DNA of 64,000 bases, taken from contig NZ_BSOJ01000028.1 of NCBI RefSeq assembly GCF_030160455.1, forward strand, positions 40,989 through 104,988, given 5' to 3'. This document shows positions 57,354-64,000 of this stretch, piece after piece. Every line of letters begins with the position of its first letter. The stretch's first letter is position 1. A model generated the notes under the pieces. It was not told the origin of the DNA. It searched no databases and saw only the letters and a list, made by a program, of their open reading frames with translations. The stretch is from Limnobacter litoralis (lineage in GTDB: Bacteria; Pseudomonadota; Gammaproteobacteria; Burkholderiales; Burkholderiaceae_B). A program made the position numbers and the translations under genes.

Positions 57354-58225
57354 CCCGATTTTTCATTCGCGCCTGGTTTGGCCTTCATGTCTTGCCATTC
57401 TCGATGTATCGATTGCTTGCATTTGTCGTGTCTGCGTTGCTGGCAATCCTCGTGTTCGCTTTCGGTGCTGAACGTCGCAATGTCACCCTGATCAATCTCA
57501 AATTGTGTTTTCCTGAGTCCAGCCGCGCTCAGCGTCTTGCCTGGACTATTCGGCACATGTTTCTGTACGTCCGCACTTTTCTGGACAGGGCCTGGTTGTG
57601 GAACTGCACCGAAGCTCAGTTGCGTGAGCGCGTGGTCATCACCAACCCCGAAAGAATCCAGGCGCATTCACCCGGAAAATCGAGAATCTTTTTGGCTCCC
57701 CATTTTTTGGGTCTGGATGCTGCATGGTCAAGATTGGGCCTGGAAGTGGACATGGTTACCATGTATTCCAACCAGAAAAATCTGGTGTTGAATGAGGTGA
57801 TCAGGCAGGGGCGTGAGCGATACGGTGACCAACTCCTGCTGTCTCGCCAGCAAGGTGTGCGCCCCCTTATTCAAGCCATGAAAAAGGGGCGGCCTCTGTA
57901 CTACCTGCCAGATATGGATTTTGGAGAAAAAGACTCAGTCTTTGTCACGTTTTTTGGTGTTGAGGCAGCCACCGTCACTGCAGTCAGTCGCCTTTCGCGA
58001 ATGCTGGATGCGGATGTCATACCGGTCACCACGATGTTTCGCGGTGGCAAGTATGAAGTGACACTGCATTCCCCTTTAAGCAACTTTCCATTGGCTGACG
58101 ACGCCGAATCGACCCAATACCTTAACCATTGCATTGAAAAATGGGTTAAAACTAATCTCGTACAATACCTCTGGTTACACAAGCGATTCAAAACCCGGCC
58201 GCCTGGGCAAACTCGCTTTTACTAG
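57350..58225 (+). CDS. LpxL/HtrB-family lysophospholipid acyltransferase (second copy)
   Basis: The 291-residue protein also has an N-terminal hydrophobic helix and an acyltransferase domain, here with HX4D in APHFLGLDAAW near residue 119, MYSNQKN near 138 and LPDMDFG near 187. It starts with TTG at 57350 overlapping the stop of the first copy. Two adjacent homologues of equal length suggest an old duplication or a pair adding the two secondary acyl chains of lipid A. Confidence 0.9.
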   Translation: MTRFFIRAWFGLHVLPFSMYRLLAFVVSALLAILVFAFGAERRNVTLINLKLCFPESSRAQRLAWTIRHMFLYVRTFLDRAWLWNCTEAQLRERVVITNPERIQAHSPGKSRIFLAPHFLGLDAAWSRLGLEVDMVTMYSNQKNLVLNEVIRQGRERYGDQLLLSRQQGVRPLIQAMKKGRPLYYLPDMDFGEKDSVFVTFFGVEAATVTAVSRLSRMLDADVIPVTTMFRGGKYEVTLHSPLSNFPLADDAESTQYLNHCIEKWVKTNLVQYLWLHKRFKTRPPGQTRFY

Positions 58226-58237
58226 GCAAACAGCACC

Positions 58238-59116
58238 ATGACACCAAGTCGCATTCCTTTTACAAAAATGCACGGAGCGGGCAACGACTTTGTCGTTTTG
58301 AACAACCTCGATGGCCACATCGCCATTACCTCTGAGCTTGTCAAGAAAATGGCTGACCGTCATTTCGGGGCTGGTGCCGACCAGGTATTGATTGTCGAGC
58401 CGCCTGAAAACGCATCCAATCACTTCAAGTATCGAATCTTCAATGCGGATGGTCAGGAGGTTCAGCAATGCGGAAATGGCGCGCGCTGCTTCGCTCAATT
58501 CGTACTTGAAAAAAAGCTGACGTCCCATCGTGCCATTCGCGTTGAAACGCTGGCTGGGGTCATTGAGCCTGAATGGATTGAGCAGAACTGGGTGCGAGTC
58601 AACATGGGTCCAGTCGTATTTGATCCTGCAAGGGTCCCGTTCAATGCCGAAGGTCTGCAAAAGCGTGAACTGGGTAAAGCGGCACAATATCAGTTACCCG
58701 TAGACACCGGTAACCACACCGAAAATCTCTGGGTCAGCGTTGCATCCATGGGCAATCCGCATGTGGTCCTCAATCTGTCCTCGCCCGTCAGCGATGCATT
58801 TGTTCAGCATGTGGGTACCACGCTGGAAAGTCATCCCAGATTTCCGGAAAGGGTCAATGTGGGATTCATGCACATCATCGACCGAAACAGAATGAATTTG
58901 CGTGTTTTTGAAAGAGGGGCGGGTGAAACCCTGGCTTGTGGTACCGGCGCATGTGCCGCAGCCACTTGCGGTATAGCCCACGGTTTGCTTTCCAATCGGG
59001 TCACTGTGGTCAAGCGCGGCGGCACATTGACCATCGAATGGGATGGAGACAGCAATTCCCCCGTCTGGATGGAAGGTCCAGCAGTCACCGTATACGAAGG
59101 AGAGTTTTATTTATGA
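58238..59116 (+). CDS. dapF: Diaminopimelate epimerase
   Basis: DapF interconverts LL- and meso-diaminopimelate for lysine and peptidoglycan. The 292-residue protein has KMHGAGNDFVVLNN near residue 9, the first catalytic Cys in QQCGNGARCFAQF near 75 and the second in ETLACGTGACAAAT near 231. The dapF-DUF484-xerC order is the classic proteobacterial one and the start follows the acyltransferase by 12 bases. Confidence 0.98.
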   Translation: MTPSRIPFTKMHGAGNDFVVLNNLDGHIAITSELVKKMADRHFGAGADQVLIVEPPENASNHFKYRIFNADGQEVQQCGNGARCFAQFVLEKKLTSHRAIRVETLAGVIEPEWIEQNWVRVNMGPVVFDPARVPFNAEGLQKRELGKAAQYQLPVDTGNHTENLWVSVASMGNPHVVLNLSSPVSDAFVQHVGTTLESHPRFPERVNVGFMHIIDRNRMNLRVFERGAGETLACGTGACAAATCGIAHGLLSNRVTVVKRGGTLTIEWDGDSNSPVWMEGPAVTVYEGEFYL

Positions 59117-59760
59117 GTCTGGACGCCCAGCAAGTCGGCGATTTTCTGAAAGCCAATCCTGATTTTCTCAAGCAAAATCCTGGAATCCTCGCCTTTGTGC
59201 ATTTGCCTTCCGGTTCCGCCGGCGGCAATGTGGCCTCTTTGCATGAACGACAAATGCAGACCATGCGAGACAAGGTCAAAGCGCTAGAGCACAAGTTGGT
59301 CGAGTTGTCTCGTGCTGCGGTGGAGAATCAATCCATCATCGACAGTTTGCAAGCGGTGCAGCGGCGTTTGCTGATGGTTCAGGATGCCGAGCAGCTTCCA
59401 AGCCTGATTACACAACTCATCGGTCAGCATTTTCATGTGCCGATGGTTAAACTGGTGCTTTGGCGAGATCAATCAGTTGATCAGGCGGATGTGGACATCG
59501 TCAATTCCATGAACAGCCTGTTTTGCGGATTCGCCGAGAACGCGCCGACCTTGGCGGTGTTTGAAGGTGAATCAGTGCAACCTCGCTCTGTCGTTTTAAT
59601 TCCCTTGAGGGTGGGTGCAAGTCCCGAGTCGTTTGGTTGTCTGGGTCTTGGCTCAAGCGACAAGGATCGGTTTGCCCCCAACCTGGAAACTGATTTTTTG
59701 GCCACTTTGGCCGAAATGGCATGTGCAGCGCTAAGTCGACTGAACAAAGCAGCCAACTGA
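59113..59760 (+). CDS. DUF484-family protein
   Basis: The 215-residue protein starts with VGDFLKANPDFLKQNPGILAFVHLPS, the family mark, then a coiled-coil helix (about 45-95) and a GAF-like domain (about 95-210). Function is unknown; its constant place between dapF and xerC suggests a conserved role. The ATG overlaps the dapF stop as ATGA, and the 3' end overlaps xerC by 40 bases. Confidence 0.93.
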   Translation: MSLDAQQVGDFLKANPDFLKQNPGILAFVHLPSGSAGGNVASLHERQMQTMRDKVKALEHKLVELSRAAVENQSIIDSLQAVQRRLLMVQDAEQLPSLITQLIGQHFHVPMVKLVLWRDQSVDQADVDIVNSMNSLFCGFAENAPTLAVFEGESVQPRSVVLIPLRVGASPESFGCLGLGSSDKDRFAPNLETDFLATLAEMACAALSRLNKAAN

Positions 59761-60662
59761 TTCAGGCCTACCTGGATCATCTGCTGTTGGTGAGGCGATA
59801 CAGTCCTCACACTGTCAGTGCGGTTCGGCAAGATCTTAATTTGATCGCCGGTGATCCAGCTCAGGCAAGTCAGCAACATCTGAAATCTCTGTTGGTTCAG
59901 CGCCATGCCTCGGGTCTGGCACCTTCCTCGCTTGCGCGGATGCTCTCCAGCTGGCGTGGCTTTTTTGCACACCTGCATGAAGCGGGCACCCTTGCAAGCA
60001 ACCCAGCGTTGGGGCTTAGAGCGCCAAAACTGCCGAAGCGCCTGCCCAAAGCAGTGTCGGTGGACCATCTCAACGGCTTGTTAAGCGGGCCTTTGCCGAA
60101 AGCCCCATTTTCTCATGCAATTGCACACCTTCTAATCGAGTTGTTGTATGCCACAGGTTTGCGCATCAGTGAGGCGATTGCGCTGGAGTTGCCCCAACCT
60201 ACGACTTCGAACCAACGCTCATGGATCAACGTTGATCGCGCTGAATTGCAGGTTCTCGGCAAGGGGGGCAAGGCGCGGATAGTTCCTCTGACTCGCATAC
60301 TGGTCGATTTGATCCATCAGTGGCTGTCGATCAGAGCTTCTGTGCTTCAGGATCACGGTGTGTCCCTGGCTGAATTTCCGTATTTGTTGGTGTCGGCCAA
60401 GGGCAGGGCATACGGCGTGAGGCAAGCCCAAAAAGACCTTGCAGCCTATGCAAAACACAGGCAATTGCCCGTTCACTTGCATCCCCACATGTTAAGGCAC
60501 TCTTTTGGCAGCCATGTATTGCAAGAATCGCAGAATTTAAGGGCGGTTCAAGAACTGTTGGGTCATTCATCCATCGCATCGACGCAGGTCTACACCTCGC
60601 TCGATTTCAAGCATCTTGCCAAGGTGTACGACGAATCTTTTCCGAGATCAAAGCGAAAATAA
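59721..60662 (+). CDS. xerC: Tyrosine recombinase XerC
   Basis: XerC with XerD resolves chromosome dimers at dif. The 313-residue protein has the N-terminal core-binding domain (about 1-100) and the catalytic residues Arg148 (GLRISEA), Lys181, His256 and Arg259 (HMLRHSFGSH), His282 (LGHSS) and Tyr291 (STQVYT). The order dapF-DUF484-xerC supports XerC over a phage integrase, and no mobile element surrounds it. The xerD gene and a dif site are not seen. Confidence 0.96.
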   Translation: MCSAKSTEQSSQLIQAYLDHLLLVRRYSPHTVSAVRQDLNLIAGDPAQASQQHLKSLLVQRHASGLAPSSLARMLSSWRGFFAHLHEAGTLASNPALGLRAPKLPKRLPKAVSVDHLNGLLSGPLPKAPFSHAIAHLLIELLYATGLRISEAIALELPQPTTSNQRSWINVDRAELQVLGKGGKARIVPLTRILVDLIHQWLSIRASVLQDHGVSLAEFPYLLVSAKGRAYGVRQAQKDLAAYAKHRQLPVHLHPHMLRHSFGSHVLQESQNLRAVQELLGHSSIASTQVYTSLDFKHLAKVYDESFPRSKRK

Positions 60663-60710
60663 TGTGCTCCGCGCCTTTAAATCGCTGCAGTCCTTCATTC
60701 GAAATGGCGC

Positions 60711-61379
60711 TTAATGGATTTGTTCCAACAGCTTGACCGCATTCGTGCCTGTTGCGTTCTGTGGAGCAACAGCGTCGTCGGCCATCGCGAATGCAGTCAA
60801 TTCCCTTGAGGTATTGTGGCTTGGGTCATCGTGGCCGAAACGCGCTCTGGATTGAATCAGGTTGTCAACGATGTATTGACTGTCCTCACCAAAGTGGGCC
60901 TTTGCATACAGCACTGCAATCGCGTCCGCAAACAATTCCTGCTTGAAAACCACGGACGGAGAGCCCCCCATGGCTGTGTTGACACCACCCAGTGCGCGAA
61001 GCGTATCCCCTGTAATTTCGTAATTCGAAGTAAAGCGTTTGCCTTCTTCCATGCAGTGTCCTACCTCGTGAGCGATCGACGCCGCAATGATCTCGTCCCA
61101 TTTTGAGGTGTTGTCGGAATTGATGAAACGACCCCACTGCGCCCAGGCTTCATCTGTCGTGTTGATGATCAATGCACAGCTCCCGTTTGAATAAGCCATC
61201 GCTCCCAATGGAGTTGGCTCAGGTCTGCGGGTCACCACGAGTGTCGGATCAATGCTCGGATTGTCGGCCTTCAGGTTGGCGATCACCTCATGGGCGATCT
61301 TTTCCACACGATCCACTGGCAGGTCTCTTTGAGAAATGGCGCCAAACCCGAGGGAGAGTGAGAGCAGGAATGAAAACAT
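60711..61379 (-). CDS. Small secreted putative zinc metalloprotease
   Basis: The 222-residue protein has a short hydrophobic N-terminus (FSFLLSLSLGFGA) that may be a signal peptide, though it has no basic residue. HEVGH at 104-108 and ELFADA at 148-153 fit a gluzincin with Glu148 as third zinc ligand, and HDDPSHNTSREL near 183 recalls the M48 HP-T-R motif. I do not recognise the family. It is convergent with xerC and follows earP's end by 95 bases on the same strand. Confidence 0.75.
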   Translation of the reverse strand: MFSFLLSLSLGFGAISQRDLPVDRVEKIAHEVIANLKADNPSIDPTLVVTRRPEPTPLGAMAYSNGSCALIINTTDEAWAQWGRFINSDNTSKWDEIIAASIAHEVGHCMEEGKRFTSNYEITGDTLRALGGVNTAMGGSPSVVFKQELFADAIAVLYAKAHFGEDSQYIVDNLIQSRARFGHDDPSHNTSRELTAFAMADDAVAPQNATGTNAVKLLEQIH

Positions 61380-61474
61380 GATTCAAGTCCGAAAGTATTC
61401 GCTTGAATTCAGTTTCCTGCTTTGGTCGATTTGTTCGTCTTTGGAAAAGAGACCAATATTTACAGCAATTTAGT

Positions 61475-62521
61475 CTAAGTAGGAGTGCTTGGAGAAACGT
61501 GCGTCAGAATTTCCCTGACAAGCTCGGGGCCTTTCATCAGAGTGCGCCTCCAGTGCATGGCGTTGCTCGCCAGTTCTGCGTAGTGCTGTTGAACGCCGTT
61601 CCATGTTTTCGCAAGTGACTCGGTTTGGTCAAGTCCGTTCCAGTTCAGCCAGAGTGACCACATGGCATGCCTGGCCTCAGACGACAAATTGGCACCATAC
61701 AGATTGAAAAATGCCGTCAGCTTTTCCTCATGGGCGCCATCCCCGGTCGGGTAAATTTGCCAAACAAATGGGCGACCTGACAATTGAGCCCTTACGAAAG
61801 AGTCTTCCCCTCGAATAAACAGAAAATCATGTGCCGCCAGTCTTTCATCAAATTGGTACTGTGGGCAAAATGCCAGTGTCGTGTGGTCCGTGCTGTCTGT
61901 CTCTTCAATTTGTGACAGTGTGTGAACACTGAAAAAATGAACGTTTTGATCGGCCACTTTCATCAGTTCACTGATACGTTCAGGGGTGTAACAGAAAATG
62001 AAAATCCGCTGAAAGCCGTTCGCGATTTCAGTTGTTGGTGGTTCAATTTCACGCCAGTCCGCATAGATGAGGCCACCGGTTTTACGGCTGAAGCCGGGGT
62101 AAACATAAGTACTCTTGTGGCCGGTCGACGGAGAAATGGATTGTGTCCAGTGAAAGTCCTCAACCCATTGTTCTGCGCTCAGGTAATCAACGACGAACCA
62201 GGGCGATTGTGAGTACGCCTTCTTGAGTTGTTCGATCGTATTCGAAATGTTTGCACTGGCTTCAGATGAACCAAAAGGATGAAGAATCAATGCAACGTCT
62301 GCCGGCAGGCTTTTCGGGAGTTCTTCACTTTCAGTGTGAACAATTGTGAGCCTTTCAATTGATTCATCCCCAAGCAGGGTAAACAAGGCCTCGCTGTTGT
62401 TGTGAATCAGCGTCACAGTGTGTTGTTCAGCACAAAGGCGCCTGGAAATGCGCAGGCAGAAGCCGGCATCCCCAAAATTGTCCAGAACATCACAAATGAC
62501 TACGATTTGCACCGATTTCAA
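61475..62521 (-). CDS. earP: EF-P arginine rhamnosyltransferase EarP
   Basis: EarP transfers rhamnose from dTDP-rhamnose to Arg32 of EF-P, which helps translation of polyproline. The 348-residue GT-B protein has DNFGDAGFCLRISRRL near residue 14, FIRGEDSFVRAQLSGRPFVWQIYP near 250-275, and the YVYPGFS segment near 140. It starts with TTG at 62521, only 8-9 bases beyond the efp terminator. It follows efp on the same strand, whose Arg32 is its target. Confidence 0.95.
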   Translation of the reverse strand: MKSVQIVVICDVLDNFGDAGFCLRISRRLCAEQHTVTLIHNNSEALFTLLGDESIERLTIVHTESEELPKSLPADVALILHPFGSSEASANISNTIEQLKKAYSQSPWFVVDYLSAEQWVEDFHWTQSISPSTGHKSTYVYPGFSRKTGGLIYADWREIEPPTTEIANGFQRIFIFCYTPERISELMKVADQNVHFFSVHTLSQIEETDSTDHTTLAFCPQYQFDERLAAHDFLFIRGEDSFVRAQLSGRPFVWQIYPTGDGAHEEKLTAFFNLYGANLSSEARHAMWSLWLNWNGLDQTESLAKTWNGVQQHYAELASNAMHWRRTLMKGPELVREILTHVSPSTPT

Positions 62522-62529
62522 GTCTCAAT

Positions 62530-62557
62530 AAAAAAGGGGGCTGCAATAAGGCCCCCT
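62530..62557 (-). terminator. Intrinsic terminator between efp and earP
   Basis: On the minus strand AGGGGGC-CTTATTGCA-GCCCCCT followed by TTTTT forms a terminator 24 bases beyond the efp stop. The earP start codon lies 8 bases past the T run, so earP may depend on readthrough. Confidence 0.9.
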
Positions 62558-62580
62558 GTTGACTGCGTCGCGATATTGTC

Positions 62581-63141
62581 TTACTTCACCCGGTTGCGAT
62601 ATTCAGCCGTGCGGGTGTCAATTTCAACCTTGTCGCCAATTTCTACAAATGCAGGAACCTGAATCTCGTATCCTGTGGGCTTGATGCGTGCCGCTTTCAT
62701 GATCTTGCCTGAGGTGTCGCCCCGAACCGCTGGCTCTGTGTATTCCACTTCCCGAACCACGCTGGTGGGCAGTTCGACAGACAATGCACGTCCATCGTAG
62801 AAAACCACTTCGCAAGGCATGCCATCGTCCAGGTAGTTCAGTGCGTCGCCCATGTTCTCGGCTTCCACTTCATACTGATTGTATTCAGCATCCATGAAAA
62901 CATACATGGGATCGGCAAAGTAAGAATAGGTCACTTCCTTGCGATCAAGAACGAGCAACTCAAACTTCTCGTCTGCCTTGAATACGGATTCCATGCCTGC
63001 ACCGGTCAGCAGGTTTTTCATTTTCATTTTCACAACGGCGGCATTTCGACCAGACTTGTTGTATTCCGTTTTCAGGACAACCATCGGGTCCTTGCCGACC
63101 ATTACCACATTACCCAGGCGAACTTCTTGAGCGGTTTTCAT
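62581..63141 (-). CDS. efp: Elongation factor P (Arg32 type)
   Basis: EF-P helps ribosomes make proline-proline bonds. The 186-residue protein has [10 protein letters not shown] with Arg32 at the tip of the first domain, the rhamnosylation site of the EarP class; E. coli has Lys34 instead. The ATG at 63141 gives the normal length; an open frame upstream to 63219 has no homology. The matching modification enzyme gene earP follows directly. Confidence 0.98.
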   Translation of the reverse strand: MKTAQEVRLGNVVMVGKDPMVVLKTEYNKSGRNAAVVKMKMKNLLTGAGMESVFKADEKFELLVLDRKEVTYSYFADPMYVFMDAEYNQYEVEAENMGDALNYLDDGMPCEVVFYDGRALSVELPTSVVREVEYTEPAVRGDTSGKIMKAARIKPTGYEIQVPAFVEIGDKVEIDTRTAEYRNRVK

Positions 63142-63215
63142 CGTGACACTATCGCATTTTAAAAAAAGAAGGCTCGTATTGTACTTGATGTAAACGGCGT
63201 GGCAAGAGCCTGATT

Positions 63216-63920
63216 TCAAAACAACATCGGGTCCACTTCCATGTACAGGCCTTCCTTCAAATGCTGCGGAAGGGTGTAAGCACCAACCCGCTCTCTGTGC
63301 AACTGAACAACCCGATTGCCCGTTGCCGCAATCATTCGCTTAACCTGATGATATTTTCCGGTGGTGATACCCAATCTTATTTCGCGCGGACCAAGCCGTT
63401 CAACTCGGCTTGCACAGATAAGCTCCTCTTCATCATCAAGCTCAACACCGTCAAGAAGCCTTTGCACAGCCAGGTCGGGAATCACATCGTCGGCTGTCAA
63501 GCGGTAGATCTTTTCAATTTGATGCTGTTCGCCGCGTTTGCCACTGATTACTTTGTGGATGAACTGGCCGTCGTCTGACAGAAGTAACAAGCCGGTGGTG
63601 TCGACATCCAGCCGGCCTGCTGCCTGAACACCTCGGTTCAACATATAAGAAGGTAAGAGGTTGAAGATGGATGGATGTCTCGAGGGCTTGTGAGAGGTCT
63701 CATATCCAGCCGGTTTGTTCATCAGAATGTATAGCCGTTCTTTCAAAACATAGCTTTGGCCATCTATTTTTAGCTCGTCTCCCCATTTAAGCAGATCAAT
63801 TTCTGGGTCTAGTCGTTTGCCATTGCAAAAAATTTCGGAATTCCAGAAAAAATTTTCACAAATTTTTCTGGATCCAAGTCCTTGTGCTTGCAGGATTTTT
63901 ACGCTCGGATGTACTTTCAT
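63216..63920 (-). CDS. rsuA: 16S rRNA pseudouridine synthase, RsuA type
   Basis: RsuA makes pseudouridine 516 in 16S rRNA. The 234-residue protein has an S4 domain (about 1-60), NKPAGYETS near residue 68 and the catalytic Asp in [19 protein letters not shown] near 102, with IEKIYRL and [16 protein letters not shown] later. RsuA and the related RluB/E/F are hard to tell apart from sequence by eye, so the exact target is likely but not certain. efp starts 74 bases downstream of its stop. Confidence 0.9.
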   Translation of the reverse strand: MKVHPSVKILQAQGLGSRKICENFFWNSEIFCNGKRLDPEIDLLKWGDELKIDGQSYVLKERLYILMNKPAGYETSHKPSRHPSIFNLLPSYMLNRGVQAAGRLDVDTTGLLLLSDDGQFIHKVISGKRGEQHQIEKIYRLTADDVIPDLAVQRLLDGVELDDEEELICASRVERLGPREIRLGITTGKYHQVKRMIAATGNRVVQLHRERVGAYTLPQHLKEGLYMEVDPMLF

Positions 63921-63955
63921 GCTTCGGTTAAATTCAACTTTCTTCGCAAAAGTGT

Positions 63956-63984
63956 TTGACAGGTTTAAAAAGGATGTGCATAAT
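63956..63984 (+). promoter_or_regulatory. Strong sigma-70 promoter at the right edge, possibly of an rRNA operon
   Basis: TTGACA (63956-63961) and CATAAT (63979-63984) are 17 bases apart. The sequence before it is AT-rich, and the following CTCGTTTCTCTGCTGC recalls rRNA and tRNA operon starts in Burkholderiales. The transcript runs out of the window, so the target cannot be seen. Confidence 0.65.
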
Positions 63985-64000
63985 CTCGTTTCTCTGCTGC

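Noticed and set aside
59721..60662. Tyrosine recombinase as a mark of an integrated element
   Set aside because: Its place after dapF and DUF484 is that of the housekeeping XerC, and no attachment repeats or phage genes surround it.

Overview
The window looks like an ordinary, gene-dense stretch of chromosome from a betaproteobacterium of the order Burkholderiales, with moderate GC content; a Limnobacter-like organism is my best guess. This is inferred from gene families and gene order, not from a database search. Support comes from the order panD-panC-panB-deoxynucleoside kinase-folK-pcnB-HAD phosphatase-hda facing purM, the blocks ribB(X)-ribH-nusB-thiL-pgpA-pncC-recA-recX and fcl/metF-tlyA-ahcY-metK, an EF-P with arginine at position 32 next to its rhamnosyltransferase EarP, Coq7, and an S-adenosylhomocysteine (SAH) riboswitch before ahcY. 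I found no insertion sequence, prophage, CRISPR array, tRNA or rRNA gene, and no clearly broken gene.

Layout. 0-5 kb: end of a probable purK, tsaC/sua5, a stand-alone arsH, a patatin-like lipase and an unknown lipoprotein. 4.6-10.7 kb (minus): pantothenate synthesis, nucleotide and folate enzymes, poly(A) polymerase and the replication regulator Hda. 10.9-18.5 kb: purM, queG, then tsaE-amiC-mutL-miaA, and an AEC transporter. 18.5-22.1 kb (minus): erpA, bactofilin, a coiled-coil membrane protein, argC, rpsI-rplM. 22.1-22.6 kb: an AT-rich gap holding the rplM promoter, a candidate small RNA and a TetR-type operator. 22.6-33.6 kb: osmC-like, coq7, miaB, corC-lnt, riboflavin genes, nusB, thiL, pgpA, pncC, recA-recX. 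33.8-38.9 kb: sucCD, a type IV pilin, moaC and bepA. 38.9-48.3 kb: fbp, pepN, a strange UreE-like protein, yajQ, murB and argDFG. 48.3-64 kb: an NDUFA9-like reductase, a soluble lytic transglycosylase, the one-carbon/methyl-cycle genes, two lipid A acyltransferases, dapF-DUF484-xerC, a small putative metalloprotease, earP-efp, an RsuA-type pseudouridine synthase, and a strong promoter firing out of the right edge.

How the genes work together. Two coherent themes stand out. The first is the methyl cycle at 51-56 kb: 5-formyl-THF cycloligase and MetF feed methyl-THF, MetK makes SAM, TlyA is a SAM-dependent methyltransferase, AhcY removes SAH, and an SAH riboswitch controls ahcY. The second is tRNA and translation quality (tsaC, tsaE, queG, miaA, miaB, efp-earP, rsuA, tlyA), scattered over several operons.

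Most novel-looking items: a candidate minus-strand small RNA with two CUCCUCC anti-Shine-Dalgarno motifs followed by a strong terminator (about 22.22-22.44 kb); an orphan UreE-like metallochaperone with His-rich tails at both ends and Met in place of the conserved metal-binding His (42.7-43.3 kb); a metK leader that can hide its own ribosome binding site; divergent gene pairs whose start codons touch or overlap; and two terminators that directly abut the start codon of the next gene.
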